Assembly (NCBI GenBank): GCA_036496285.1
Contig: DASXLI010000095.1
Coordinates: forward strand, 1-64,000
Reading direction: 5' to 3'
DNA length: 64,000 nt
DNA from: DP-19 sp036496285
GTDB taxonomy: Bacteria; Desulfobacterota; Binatia; UTPRO1
A program made the translations under genes and the position numbers. The notes under the pieces are model-generated. The model was not told the DNA's origin. It was given only the letters and a program-made list of their open reading frames with translations, and ran no database searches. Of the stretch, positions 16,941 to 27,200 are shown piece after piece (positions within the stretch are counted from its first letter, which is position 1; every line of letters starts with the position of its first letter).

Positions 16941-17924
16941 ATGCGTAGAGGATTGTTGTTGGGACTGTCAGCCATGGCGATCGGCATGTGCTTGATGAGC
17001 ACCGTGCCGGCACGTGCCGACGGTCCAGAGATCGGCGTCGACGTGGGCGCCGCCATCCCGTTGGACAAGTACAAGCGGACCGTCTCGAAAGACGTCGGTG
17101 GCACTGTTGGCTTCTGGAGCGGCTACCGCTTCGACTTGACCGACAACTTCGCCATCTCCCTCATCGGCCAGCCGCAATTCACGTTCTTCGACACGCAGCA
17201 CGGTTGCTGCAAGGACGACAGCGGGATGGCGAGCCTCTTCAGCATCACCGGCGGTCCCAAGTTCTCGCTCATCACCGGTCCGGTCGAGACGTACATCCAG
17301 GGTCTCGGCGGCTACTACCGTGACATGAGCGGCCCGATGAGCGACGACGGCGTCGGCTTCAACACGGGCGGCGGCGTGAACTTCTTCGTCGCCGACAACA
17401 CCACCGTCGGCCTCTTCGGCAACTACAACTACATGAACCTGGTCGCGGCGCCGCATTCGGACGTCGCGCGCCAGATGGTGCTCGCCGGCTTCGCCGTGCA
17501 GCACGTGTTCGAGGAGGCGCCGCCCCCACCGCCGAAGGTGGCTCCGCCGCCGCCGCCCGCGCCGCCGCCGCCGCGTCCGTCGCGCAAGATCGTGCTGCGC
17601 GGCGTGAACTTCGACTTCAACAAGTCGAACATCCGCAACGACGCCCGGCCGATCCTCGACGAGGCCGTCCGCACGCTGCACGAGGAGCGCGACATCAACG
17701 TCTCCGTCGAGGGTCATACCGACTCCGTCGGCTCCGACGCGTACAACCAGAAGCTCTCGGAGCGCCGTGGCCACAGCGTCGCCTCGTATCTCGAGCGGGG
17801 CGGCATCTCGCACAGCCGCCTGACGGTCGAGGGCTTCGGCGAGTCGCGGCCGGTCGCGACCAACGCGACCGATGACGGCCGCGCGCAGAACCGCCGAGTG
17901 GAGCTGCACATCATCGGCCAGTAA
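16941..17924 (+). CDS. OmpA-family outer membrane protein
   Basis: 327 aa from ATG 16941, set by AAGGAGGA just upstream. A signal peptide ends near ARA-DG. Residues about 25-190 form an eight-stranded beta-barrel-like domain with alternating aromatic residues. A Pro-rich hinge of PPPPP runs follows. Residues about 210-327 are an OmpA-like peptidoglycan-binding domain: NFDFNKSNIRNDA, VEGHTDSVGSDAYN, SERRGHSVASYL and NRRVEL. The conserved Asp and Arg that hold diaminopimelate are in these segments. It should anchor the outer membrane to the cell wall. A strong hairpin follows the gene. Confidence 0.92.
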   Translation: MRRGLLLGLSAMAIGMCLMSTVPARADGPEIGVDVGAAIPLDKYKRTVSKDVGGTVGFWSGYRFDLTDNFAISLIGQPQFTFFDTQHGCCKDDSGMASLFSITGGPKFSLITGPVETYIQGLGGYYRDMSGPMSDDGVGFNTGGGVNFFVADNTTVGLFGNYNYMNLVAAPHSDVARQMVLAGFAVQHVFEEAPPPPPKVAPPPPPAPPPPRPSRKIVLRGVNFDFNKSNIRNDARPILDEAVRTLHEERDINVSVEGHTDSVGSDAYNQKLSERRGHSVASYLERGGISHSRLTVEGFGESRPVATNATDDGRAQNRRVELHIIGQ

Positions 17925-17959
17925 CGAGGACCGCGCCGTGCGGCGCGTCCCAACGCACA

Positions 17960-17993
17960 ACGGCCGCGTCGACCTTCGGGTCGGCGCGGCCGT
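17960..17993. terminator. Strong UUCG-loop terminator hairpin, bidirectional position
   Basis: A 15-bp stem closes a TTCG tetraloop: ACGGCCGCGTCGACC and GGTCGGCGCGGCCGT, with a single G-T wobble. It lies between the stops of the OmpA gene and the convergent Cys-rich gene, so it can serve both. There is no U tract, as in many GC-rich genomes. Confidence 0.75.
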
Positions 17994-18019
17994 CGTGCTC
18001 TCGGAAAAGTCCGGGAAGC

Positions 18020-19117
18020 TTAGATGTCCTCCGGGGGCACACAGAAGAACATGCCGGGGAGCTGGCGGCCGACGAGACCGAGCAGCTCGGCGGCGCGCGG
18101 CACGCTGAACGTCAGCAGCTCCTCACCGTCGCATTCATTGGAGCGGTACATGCAGTTCGCGTAGTGGTTCACGGTGCCGATGTCCGACACGCCGTAGGGT
18201 ACACAGAGCTCGTTGTCGACCACGTCGAAGTAGTCGACGCCGGTCGGGTCATACAGAGCGGGGAAGGAGATCGGATCGCAGGTCTTGTCGACGGAGGGCA
18301 CCAGCTTGATGCCGGTGTTGACGACGTTGGCGAAGAGCTTGTCACAGCCCTGCTGCGCCTTGTCGAGGCAGCTCTGATCATTCGGGTGCAGCTGCACGCA
18401 GTCGAAGAGGTCCTCGAGGCACTGCCCGGTGTTCTTGAGCTTGCTCGCGACGTAGTTCGCGCTCAGCTTGGTCACGCCCTGCTGGCATTGCACGAGCCGA
18501 TGGCCGAGCTGCAGGTCCACGTCGCTCACCCCTTCACCCGGCCCACCGAGATCATCCAGGCAATCGCCGATGTCGGTGCCAACCAGGTCGAAGAGCTCGC
18601 CGGCGCGCGGGTGGGCCATCGTATACATGCGCTCGACGGCGCAATCGTGCTCGGTGACGACGCACTCGACCACGCTGGCGAGGTCGCTCAGCACCACCCC
18701 CTGATCGAGGCAGTCGTTCGTGATGGCCTCGAAGCCGACGCCGTCCGCCCGCAGCACCTCCGACGGATCGAGGGCGGAGCAGGCCGCCGTGATCGTGTCC
18801 GTCAGCTTCTGCTCCTCGTTGGCGATCACCTCGTTGGCCTTGTCACAGCGGGTGAGCGCCTTCTCGAGGCAGGCATCGATCGGATCGACGTCGGCGTTGT
18901 CGTTGGGCTTGACCGTCTGGATGCACTTCAGCGTGGTGATGGCGCACTTATCGAGCTGCTTCAGCTTGGCGAGCGCGAACGAGATGCTGCCCTTCACCAG
19001 GGCGGACTCACAGTCGGTCGCGAGCTTCGGATTGGCGAGGAACCGCTCGCCCGCGGACGCCGGTCCGGGCACGACGATGGCGCTCAGGACCGCGGCGACT
19101 ATCCATGCGATGATCAT
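18020..19117 (-). CDS. Secreted Cys-rich protein with two homologous modules
   Basis: 365 aa from ATG 19117, chosen because GAGGAGG precedes it and a signal peptide starts there (MIIAWIVAAVLSAIV, cleavage near ASA-GE). The mature protein has many evenly spaced cysteines. Two copies of one module of about 165 residues are visible: LKQLDKC...DCLEKALTRCDK against LKNTGQC...SCLDKAQQGCDK, and CVVTEHDCAVERM...RAGELFDLVG against CMYRSNECDGEEL...RAAELLGLVG. Paired cysteines suggest disulfides in the periplasm or outside. No enzymatic motif is seen. It looks like a structural or binding protein of unknown function. Confidence 0.75.
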   Translation of the reverse strand: MIIAWIVAAVLSAIVVPGPASAGERFLANPKLATDCESALVKGSISFALAKLKQLDKCAITTLKCIQTVKPNDNADVDPIDACLEKALTRCDKANEVIANEEQKLTDTITAACSALDPSEVLRADGVGFEAITNDCLDQGVVLSDLASVVECVVTEHDCAVERMYTMAHPRAGELFDLVGTDIGDCLDDLGGPGEGVSDVDLQLGHRLVQCQQGVTKLSANYVASKLKNTGQCLEDLFDCVQLHPNDQSCLDKAQQGCDKLFANVVNTGIKLVPSVDKTCDPISFPALYDPTGVDYFDVVDNELCVPYGVSDIGTVNHYANCMYRSNECDGEELLTFSVPRAAELLGLVGRQLPGMFFCVPPEDI

Positions 19118-19293
19118 TGGCACCTCCTCGGACGCATGCTCCGGATGATGCAATGGACGGTCCAGCGGCGCCCGGGCGCGCAAGTCCGCACTCCGGCGGG
19201 CGGTCAGCAGGCGCGCGCCCGGACGGACCCGCGCCAATGCTCCCAATACGGCGACGATCGTCGAATCGGTGACGCCTCCGCGCACGGGGGTGC

Positions 19294-19322
19294 TTGACCG
19301 CTTCGGAACCTGTTTGCTAACG
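19294..19322 (+). promoter_or_regulatory. Weak candidate promoter for lipoprotein gene
   Basis: TTGACC at 19294-19299 matches five of six -35 positions; CTAACG or TAACGC follows at 17-18 bp as a poor -10. It lies in the lower-GC divergent region about 75 nt before the lipoprotein start. Confidence 0.25.
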
Positions 19323-19395
19323 CCATGCGTAACGACGTGGCATTTGCACGTCGCTCTGGGTCTTCCACGGAGATACCCCAAGGAGGTCGGTGAGC

Positions 19396-20349
19396 ATGCG
19401 AGTTTCCTGGCACTTGAACCTGGTTGTTGCTGCGCTGGCGGCGCTCGTCCTGGTGAGCGGATGCGGCGACAGCAACGACACCAACATCACGATCGGCGAG
19501 GGAACCTCGACTCCGGGCGCGCACACGCCGACGCCCGCGAAGACGAGCACTGCAGCCGCCAAGACCTCCACCCCGGGGGCCGTCGCAACGCCGACCGCCG
19601 GTGCGGCCACCGCAACGTCCGGCGCTGCCACGGCGACGGTCGCGGGAGGACCGACGCCAACGGCCACCTCGACGCCGGGCGGCAGCAGCGTCGATGCGGA
19701 CGTGCAGAGCATCACCTCCGACCTCCTGCCGTTCCTGAGCGGTACGAGCCTCCTCACCGGCGGCAGCACGAGCGCCCTCGTTGCCGACGGCGCATTCGCC
19801 TCGGTGGTGCATGGCGCGGAAGCGGCCAAGACCGACCCCTGCCCCGACGGTGGGACGCGGGTCGAGGACCAGGGCGTTCCAGTCGACACGATCACGCTGA
19901 CAGCCTGCAAGGTCTCGCAGGCATCGCTCGGTCACTTCCAATTCGACGGCACCATTGTGATCACCTTGAACCCGTTCGGCGCGAGCTCGATCCAGTTCAC
20001 CTTCACCTCGATCGACATCGACCACAACAACCACCAGGTGCAGTTCGCAGGGACGTTGGTGCTGACCCTGTCGAGCGGCAACTTCGTGCTGAACGGCCCC
20101 CTCACCCTCATGACGCCGGAGGGCAACTTTACGCTGAACGCCACCAACGTGACGATCGACTCCAACCGCCACCTGGTATCGGGATCCGGCTCCATCTCCG
20201 ACGACAGCAACAACTTCGACGTCGATACGGTCGCGATGACGGTCGCGCAGGGCGGCGCCACGGCGACGTTCAACGTCACGTTCGACGACCAGTCGGTCCA
20301 CACCTACTCGCTGAACTTGACCACCGGCGAGCTGACCCAGACGAGCTGA
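19396..20349 (+). CDS. Lipoprotein with Thr/Pro-rich linker and beta-repeat domain
   Basis: 317 aa from ATG 19396. The GTG at 19390 lies only 3 nt from AGGAGG, while the ATG is 9 nt away and is preferred. The lipobox is LVSGC. A low-complexity linker of Thr, Pro, Ala and Ser follows (about residues 35-95). The rest is beta-rich with repeating hydrophobic patterns (FNVTFDDQSVHTYSLNL) and resembles a surface-exposed domain. No family is recognised. It is probably held on the outer membrane by the lipid anchor. Confidence 0.7.
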   Translation: MRVSWHLNLVVAALAALVLVSGCGDSNDTNITIGEGTSTPGAHTPTPAKTSTAAAKTSTPGAVATPTAGAATATSGAATATVAGGPTPTATSTPGGSSVDADVQSITSDLLPFLSGTSLLTGGSTSALVADGAFASVVHGAEAAKTDPCPDGGTRVEDQGVPVDTITLTACKVSQASLGHFQFDGTIVITLNPFGASSIQFTFTSIDIDHNNHQVQFAGTLVLTLSSGNFVLNGPLTLMTPEGNFTLNATNVTIDSNRHLVSGSGSISDDSNNFDVDTVAMTVAQGGATATFNVTFDDQSVHTYSLNLTTGELTQTS

Positions 20350-20378
20350 TCCAGCTCGTCTCGCTGATCGGGGCCAGG

Positions 20379-20408
20379 CCGGGGCGGATGCACGCGCGTC
20401 CGCCCCGG
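20379..20408. terminator. GC-rich terminator hairpin between convergent genes
   Basis: CCGGGGCGGA and TCCGCCCCGG form a perfect 10-bp stem around a 10-nt loop. Flanking AGGCC and GGCCT could extend it with a bulge. It lies between the lipoprotein stop and the tetR stop. Confidence 0.65.
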
Positions 20409-20415
20409 CGGCCTC

Positions 20416-21102
20416 TCACGAGGCGCGGCGCGCCGGTGTCTCGGCGTGGCCCCGGCGGCCGGGCCGCCCGGCCAGCACGCGGCGTCCCGACGGCGTCCCG
20501 ACGCCGCGCATGAACACGTCGACGACCGTCGCCACCAGATGGTCGAGATGGTCCTCGCGCGCGCGGTAGCGGTTCACGCCACGGATCATGCCGAGCAGCA
20601 TCTCGGCTCCGAGGCGGCAGTCGATGCGCCGTACGTGGCCGGCCGCCATCGCTCTCGCCAGCGTCCCCGCGATCAACGCCGAGAGCTGGGCGCGCTGCCG
20701 CATCCACTCGCGCGCATCGGCGTCCGAGCGATACTCCTGGCGGTGGATCAGCGCGAAGAAGAAGCGCCGGTCCCAGAAGAACGTCAGGGTGCCGCGCACG
20801 ATGCGCTCCACCCGCCGCGCGGGCGAGTCGTGCTCCTCGAGCGCCGCCTCGAGCTCCGCGCGCAGCCGGCCGATGCCCCCGAAGGTGATCGCCAGGTAGA
20901 GGTCGCGCTTGCTGCGGAAGTGGCGGTACACCGTGCCCTTGCCGACCCGGCATGCCGCCGCCACGTCGTCCATCTGCACCTCGTGGAAGTCGTGGCGCTC
21001 GAAGATCGTCTCGGCCTCGCGCAGGATGCTGTCGCGCAGGCCCGGGATCGGCGGGCGCCCGCGGCGGCGCGCGCGGACGGGGATGGCCGGCCGCCGCGTC
21101 AT
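20416..21102 (-). CDS. TetR-family repressor of the efflux operon
   Basis: 228 aa from ATG 21102. The start codon overlaps the stop of the upstream RND gene in ATGA. The N-terminal helix-turn-helix reads VQMDDVAAACRVGKGTVYRHF, a standard TetR recognition helix, preceded by a basic Arg-rich stretch. The C-terminal part is a helical ligand-binding and dimerisation domain. As the last gene of the mdtABC-like operon, it probably represses that operon and responds to a pump substrate. A likely target is the inverted repeat around the promoter at 28584-28624, although that link is inferred. Confidence 0.88.
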   Translation of the reverse strand: MTRRPAIPVRARRRGRPPIPGLRDSILREAETIFERHDFHEVQMDDVAAACRVGKGTVYRHFRSKRDLYLAITFGGIGRLRAELEAALEEHDSPARRVERIVRGTLTFFWDRRFFFALIHRQEYRSDADAREWMRQRAQLSALIAGTLARAMAAGHVRRIDCRLGAEMLLGMIRGVNRYRAREDHLDHLVATVVDVFMRGVGTPSGRRVLAGRPGRRGHAETPARRAS

Positions 21103-24100
21103 GCCCGCGACTCCAGCGGCCGCAGGAACGGCACGCGCCGCCACAGCCGCCCGCACCACAGGCGGAAGCGGTCGAGATAGAGGTAGACGACCGGCGTCGT
21201 GTAGAGGGTGAGCAGCTGGCTCACGATCAGGCCACCGACGATCGTGATGCCGAGCGGCCGGCGGAGCTCGCTGCCCGTGCCGCCGCTGAGGGCCAACGGC
21301 AGGCCGCCGAGCAGCGCCGCCATCGTGGTCATCATGATCGGCCGGAAGCGCAGCAGGCACGCCTCGTAGATCGCTGCCTCCGGCGTCTTGCCCCCGGTCC
21401 GCTCGGTCTCGACGGCGAAGTCGATCATCATGATCGCGTTCTTCTTCACGATGCCGATGAGGAGGATGATACCGATGAGCCCGATCACGCTGAGATCGGT
21501 GCCGCAGAGGAGCAGTGCTACGAGCGCCCCGACGCCCGCCGACGGCAAGGTCGAGAGGATCGTGATCGGGTGGATGTAGCTCTCGTAGAGCACGCCGAGC
21601 ACGATGTAGACGGTCACGAGCGCCGCGGCGATGAGCACGGGCTCGTTGGCAAGCGACGCCTGGAAGGCCTGCGCCGTCCCCTGGAAGCTCGCGCGTACGC
21701 CGCCCGGCATGCCGATCTCGCGCGCGGCGCGCTGGATGTTCTCGACGGCGTCACCGAGCGAGACGCCCGGCACGAGGTTGAACGACAGCGTCACCGACGG
21801 GAACTGACCCTGGTGATTGACGGCGAGCGCCGTCGTCGAGCGCTGCATGTGGGTGATCGCCGAGAGCGGCACCGCCTGACCGGTCGTCGAGCGCACGTAC
21901 ACGTCGCGCAACGCCTCGGGGCTCTGCCAGAAGCGCGGCGCGACCTCCATCACGACGTGGTATTGGTTCAGCTGGGTGTACATCGTCGAGACCTGGCGCT
22001 GGCCGAACGCGTCATAGAGCGCGTCGTCGATCGCCCGCGGGCTGACGCCGAGGCGCGACGCGGTGTCGCGGTCGATCTCCACCGTCGCCTCGAGGCCGCG
22101 GTTCTGCGCGTCGCTGCTCGCGTCGACGACGCCGGGCACCGTCTGCAGCCGACGCAGCATCTTCGGCGCCCACTCGTTCAGCTCGGCCAGATCGTCGTCC
22201 TGCAGCGTGTACTGGTACGCGGCGTTGCTGAGCCGTCCGCCGACCCGGATGTCCTGGATGCCCTGCAGGTAGAGGGTCGCACCCGGCACCGCCGCGAGCT
22301 TCGGGCGCAGCCGCGCGATCACCTCGTCGGCGCTGATCTTGCGCTCGCTGAGCGGCTTCAGCGCCAGGAACATGCGCGCGGTGTTGGTCGCGCCCTGCGC
22401 GCCCCCCGCGACGCCGACCGCGTTGGCAACCGCCGGGTCCTTGCCCAGCACGTCCGCGTAGGCGGCGATCTTCTCCTGTATCGCCTGGAACGACGTCGCC
22501 TGGTCGGCCTGGATGCTGCCGAAGAGCCGTCCGGTGTCCTGCACGGGGAAGAAGCCCTTCGGCACGATCGTGTAGAGGTAGACGTTCACGCATACGGTGA
22601 GCACGGCCACGCCAAGGGTGAGCAACGTGTGACGCAGCACCCAGGCGAGGCTCGACTCGTAGCCACGGTGCATCCAGTCGAAAACGCGCTCGCTGGCGCG
22701 CGCCACCGCGCTCCGGCGCTCGTGCGCGCCCGGGCGCAGAAAGAGCGCGCACATCACCGGCGTCGTGGTGAGCGAGACGACGAGCGACACCGCGATCGCG
22801 ATCGACAGGGTGACTGCGAACTCGCGGAAGAGCCGCCCGACGATGCCGCCCATGAGGAGGATCGGGATGAACACCGCGATCAGCGAGACGCTCATCGACA
22901 ACACGGTGAAGCCGATCTCGCGCGAGCCGCGCAGCGCCGCCTGCACCGGGTTCATGCCGACCTCGAGGTAGCGGGTCACGTTCTCGATCACGACGATGGC
23001 GTCGTCGACGACGAAGCCCGTCGAGATGGTCAACGCCATGAGCGACATGTTGTCGATGCTGTAGCCGAGCAGGTACATCACGCCGAACGTACCGATCAGC
23101 GAGAGCGGCACGACGACGCTCGGAATGAGGGTCGCCCGCGCGTTCCCGAGGAAGAGGAACACGACAAGGATCACGAGCGCGACCGAGATCAGGAGCGAGA
23201 TCTCGACGTCGCGGATCGAGGCGCGCACCGTCTCGGTGCGGTCCATGACGACCGAGACCTGGATGCCACGTGAGATGCTCGCCTCGAGCTGCGGCAGGAC
23301 ATCGCGCACCCGGCCCACCGTATCGATGATGTTGGCGCCCGGCTGGCGGTAGATGATGACGAGCACCGCGGGCTTGCCGTTGGCGATGCCGCCGTTCCGC
23401 AGGTTCTCGACCGAGTCGTCCACCTCGGAAATGTCCGCCAGCCGCACCGCCGCGCCGTTCCGGTACGAGACGATCAACGGGCGGTACTCCTCGGCGTGCA
23501 TCAGCTGATCGGTCGTGTCGATCGCCCACTGGCGGGTGTCGTCGTGCAGCATGCCGGTCGGGCGGTTGGCGTTGGCGGCGTTGAGCGTCGCGCGCACCTC
23601 GTCGAGACCGATCCCGTAGTGATTGAGCGCCGTCGGGTTGAGCTCGACCCGCACCGCGGGCAGCGCCGCACCGCCCACGACCACCTGTCCGACCCCGTCC
23701 ACCTGCGACAGCTTCTGCTGGATGATCGACGCCGCCGCGTCGTAGATGCGCCCGACGTCGATCGTGTCGGACGTCATCGAGAGGAGGATGATCGGCGCGT
23801 CGGCCGGGTTGATCTTGCGGTACGTGGGCGCGTTCGGCAGGTCTGCCGGGAGCTGGCCGCCCGCGGCGTTGATCGCAGCCTGCACGTCGCGCGACGCGGC
23901 GTCGATGTTGCGGCTCAGGTCGAACTGCAGTGTGATCGCGGTGCTGCCGAGCGAGCTCGTCGACGTCATTTCGGTGACGCCGGCGATGCGGCCGAACTGG
24001 CGCTCGAGCGGCATCGCGACCGCCGAGGCCATCGTCTCGGGGCTCGCGCCCGGCAGGCCAGCCTGCACCATGAGGGTCGGGAACTCGACCTGCGGGATCG

Positions 24101-24206
24101 GCGCAACCGGCAGCTGGCGGAACGCGAGGCCGCCCGCGAGCAGGATCGCGAGGGTGCAGAGCGACGTCGCAACCGGACGCCGGATGAATGGGGCCGAGAC
24201 GTTCAC
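21099..24206 (-). CDS. mdtC: RND multidrug efflux inner-membrane pump, second subunit
   Basis: 1035 aa from GTG 24206, which overlaps the previous stop in GTGA. It is a full-length RND transporter: N-terminal FIRRPVATSLCTLAILLAGG, paired periplasmic loops, and twelve membrane helices. The proton-relay helix carries FVVDDAIVVIEN with two adjacent Asp. The last third contains LGVLYESYIHP and KKNAIMMIDFA. Together with the next pump it matches the MdtB/MdtC pair, which forms a heterotrimer in E. coli. It should export hydrophobic compounds using the proton gradient. No TolC-like outer channel gene is in the window. Confidence 0.9.
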   Translation of the reverse strand: MNVSAPFIRRPVATSLCTLAILLAGGLAFRQLPVAPIPQVEFPTLMVQAGLPGASPETMASAVAMPLERQFGRIAGVTEMTSTSSLGSTAITLQFDLSRNIDAASRDVQAAINAAGGQLPADLPNAPTYRKINPADAPIILLSMTSDTIDVGRIYDAAASIIQQKLSQVDGVGQVVVGGAALPAVRVELNPTALNHYGIGLDEVRATLNAANANRPTGMLHDDTRQWAIDTTDQLMHAEEYRPLIVSYRNGAAVRLADISEVDDSVENLRNGGIANGKPAVLVIIYRQPGANIIDTVGRVRDVLPQLEASISRGIQVSVVMDRTETVRASIRDVEISLLISVALVILVVFLFLGNARATLIPSVVVPLSLIGTFGVMYLLGYSIDNMSLMALTISTGFVVDDAIVVIENVTRYLEVGMNPVQAALRGSREIGFTVLSMSVSLIAVFIPILLMGGIVGRLFREFAVTLSIAIAVSLVVSLTTTPVMCALFLRPGAHERRSAVARASERVFDWMHRGYESSLAWVLRHTLLTLGVAVLTVCVNVYLYTIVPKGFFPVQDTGRLFGSIQADQATSFQAIQEKIAAYADVLGKDPAVANAVGVAGGAQGATNTARMFLALKPLSERKISADEVIARLRPKLAAVPGATLYLQGIQDIRVGGRLSNAAYQYTLQDDDLAELNEWAPKMLRRLQTVPGVVDASSDAQNRGLEATVEIDRDTASRLGVSPRAIDDALYDAFGQRQVSTMYTQLNQYHVVMEVAPRFWQSPEALRDVYVRSTTGQAVPLSAITHMQRSTTALAVNHQGQFPSVTLSFNLVPGVSLGDAVENIQRAAREIGMPGGVRASFQGTAQAFQASLANEPVLIAAALVTVYIVLGVLYESYIHPITILSTLPSAGVGALVALLLCGTDLSVIGLIGIILLIGIVKKNAIMMIDFAVETERTGGKTPEAAIYEACLLRFRPIMMTTMAALLGGLPLALSGGTGSELRRPLGITIVGGLIVSQLLTLYTTPVVYLYLDRFRLWCGRLWRRVPFLRPLESRA

Positions 24207-27200
24207 CGCGCCTGCGCCGGAGCGCCCTCCTCGACGACGTGGGCGTCGATCGGGTTGCCGATGCGCCAGCGCGCGAGACGGGCCGCCAGCCGGTCGAACG
24301 CGAGATAGATCACCGGCGTCGTGTAGAGCGTGAGCAGCTGGCTCACCAGCAGGCCGCCCACGATCGTGATGCCGAGCGGCTGGCGCAGCTCCGCGCCCGT
24401 GCCGCCGCCGAGGGCGAGCGGCAGGCCGCCGAGCAGCGCGGCGAGCGTCGTCATCATGATCGGGCGGAAGCGCAGCAGGCACGCCTCGTAGATCGCCTCT
24501 TCCGGCGTCTTCTTCTGCTCGCGCTCCGCCTCGAGCGCGAAGTCGATCATCATGATCGCGTTCTTCTTGACGATGCCGATGAGCAGGATGATGCCGATCA
24601 GCCCGATCACGCTGAGCTCGGTGCGGCAGAGGAGCAGCGCCACGAGCGCCCCGACGCCCGCCGACGGCAAGGTCGAGAGGATGGTGATCGGGTGGATGTA
24701 GCTCTCGTAGAGGACCCCGAGCACGATGTAGACGGTCACGAGCGCCGCCGCGATCAGGAACGGCTCGTTCGCGAGCGACGCCTGGAAGGCCTGGGCCGTG
24801 CCCTGGAAGCTGGCGCGCACGCTGGCCGGTAGGCCGATCTCGTGCGCCGCGCGGTCGATGGCCTCGACCGCGGCGCCGAGCGACACGTCGGGCGCCAGGT
24901 TGAACGAGAGCGTTACCGCCGGGAACTGGCCCTGGTGGTTCACCGCGAGCGCCGTCGCGCCGTGCTCGACGTGCGAGATGGACGCGAGCGGCACCGCCTG
25001 GCCGTCCGCCGCCCGCACGTAGATGTCGCGCAGCGCCTCGGGGCTGCGCGCGAAGTGCGGCTCGACCTCCATCACCACGTGGTACTGGTTCAGCTGCGTG
25101 TACATCGTCGACACCTGGCGCTGGCCGAAGGCGTCGTAGAGCGTGTCGTCGATCGCCTGCGGGGTGATGCCGAGGCGCGATGCCGTGTCGCGGTCGATCA
25201 CGACGGTCGCCTCAAGACCACCCTGCTGCGCGTCGCTCGCGACGTCGCGCAGCTCCGGAAGCGTCTTCAGCCGCTCCACCAGCTTCCCGGCCGCGTCGTG
25301 CAGCTCCGCGGCGCTCGGCGACTCGAGCGTGTACTGGTACTGCGTCCGGCTTACCCGGTTCTCGACCGTCAGGTCCTGCACCGGCTGGAGGAAGAGCGTC
25401 ACCCCGTCCACCTCCGCCAGCTTCGGCTGCAGGCGGCGGATCACCTCGCTCGCGCTCACGCGCCGTTCCGCGAGCGGTTTGAGGTTGATCTGCAGCCGGC
25501 CGCTGTTGAGCGTCGCGTTGGTGCCGTCGACGCCGATGAACGACGACAGGCTCTGCACCGCGGGATCCTGCAGGAGGACGCGCGCGAGCGCCTGTTGGCG
25601 GTCGGCCATGGCGGCGAACGAGACGGTCTGCGGCGCCTCGGAGATACCGAGCAGCACGCCGGTGTCCTGCACCGGGAAGAAGCCCTTCGGCACGACGACG
25701 TAGAGGAGGAGCGTCGCGACCAGCGTCGCCACGGCGACGATCAAGGTCGCCGTCTGATGGCGCAGCACGATCCTCAGCGAGCGGCCGTAGCGCTCGATCA
25801 CGGTGTCGAAGAAGCGCTCGGAGACGCGGTAGAGCCGACTCTGCTCGCGCTCGGGCCTGTGGCGCAGGAGCTTGGCGCACATCATGGGCGTGAGGGTCAG
25901 GGACACTACCGCCGAGACGAGGATCGTGACGCTCAGGGTCACCGCGAACTCGCGGAAGAGCCTGCCCACCACGTCGCCCATGAAGAGCAGCGGGATCAGC
26001 ACCGCGATCAGCGACACCGTGAGTGACACGATCGTGAAGCCGATCTGCTCCGAACCCTTCAGCGCGGCCTCGAGCGGCGAGTCGCCGTCCTCGATGTAGC
26101 GCGAGATGTTCTCGATCATGACGATCGCGTCGTCGACGACGAAGCCCGTCGAGATCGTGAGCGCCATGAGCGACAGGTTGTCGAGGCTGTAGCCGAGCAG
26201 ATACATCGCGCCGAACGTGCCGATCAGCGAGAGCGGCACGGCGATGCTCGGGATGATCGTCGCGGAGATGCTGCGCAGGAAGAGGAAGATCACCATCACG
26301 ACCAGCGCGACGGTCAGCATCAGCTCGAAACGCACGTCCTCGACCGAGGCGCGGATCGTCGTGGTGCGATCCGTCAGGATCGTGACCTGCACTGACGCCG
26401 GCAGGGCGCTCGTGAGCTGCGGCAGGAGGCGATGGATGCGGTCGACGACGCCGATGATGTTGGCGCCCGGCTGGCGCTGCACGTTGAGGATGACGGCCGG
26501 CTGGTCGTTCATCCACGCGGCCTGCTGCGCGTTCTCGACGTCGTCGATCACGTCGGCGACGTCGTCGACCCGCACCGGCGCGCCGTTCCGGTAGGCGACG
26601 ATCACCGGCCGATAGTCCTCGCTCTGCAGCAGCTGATCGTTGGCACCGATCGTGTACGCGTGGCGGGGACCGTCGAAGTTGCCCTTTGCCTGGTTGACGC
26701 TCGCCTGCGCGATCGCCGTCCGCAGGTCCTCGAGGCCGAGGCCGTAGCCCGCAAGCGCCGTCGGGTTGGCGCGCACGCGGACGGCGGGCTTCTGCCCGCC
26801 GCTGATGCTCACCAGGCCGACGCCGGGGAGCTGCGAGATCTTCTGCGCCAGGCGCGTGTCCGCGAGATCCTGGACCTTCCAGAGCGGCAGCGTCGCCGAG
26901 GTGAGCGCCATCGTGAGGACCGGCGCGTCGGCGGGATTCGTCTTGCTGTAGACGGGCGGGTTCGGCAGGTCCTTCGGCAGGTAGGTCGAGGCCGCGTTGA
27001 TGGCCGCCTGCACCTCCTGCTCGGCCACGTCGATGTCGAGATCGAGGTCGAACTGCAGGGTGATGACCGAGCTGCCGAACGCGCTGGTCGACGTCATCTG
27101 CGTGAGGCCAGGCACCTGACCGAACTGCCGCTCGAGGGGTGCCGTCACCGACGAGGCCATCACGTCGGGGCTGGCCCCCGGATAGAACGTCAGCACCTCG

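Noticed and set aside
17540..17580. CCG-rich direct repeats in the OmpA gene as a tandem repeat locus
   Set aside because: They encode the Pro-rich hinge usual for this family and show no longer repeat unit.
16980..17960. Minus strand frame opposite the OmpA gene
   Set aside because: Shadow of an OmpA gene with clear signal peptide, Pro hinge and peptidoglycan-binding motifs.
20952..23273. Very long + strand frame opposite the RND pump
   Set aside because: Composition is dominated by Arg, His and Asp with no motif; the minus strand encodes a complete RND transporter.
24207..24482. N-terminal extension of the second RND pump into the first
   Set aside because: It is an out-of-frame shadow of the preceding gene; GTG 24206 gives the standard RND N terminus.
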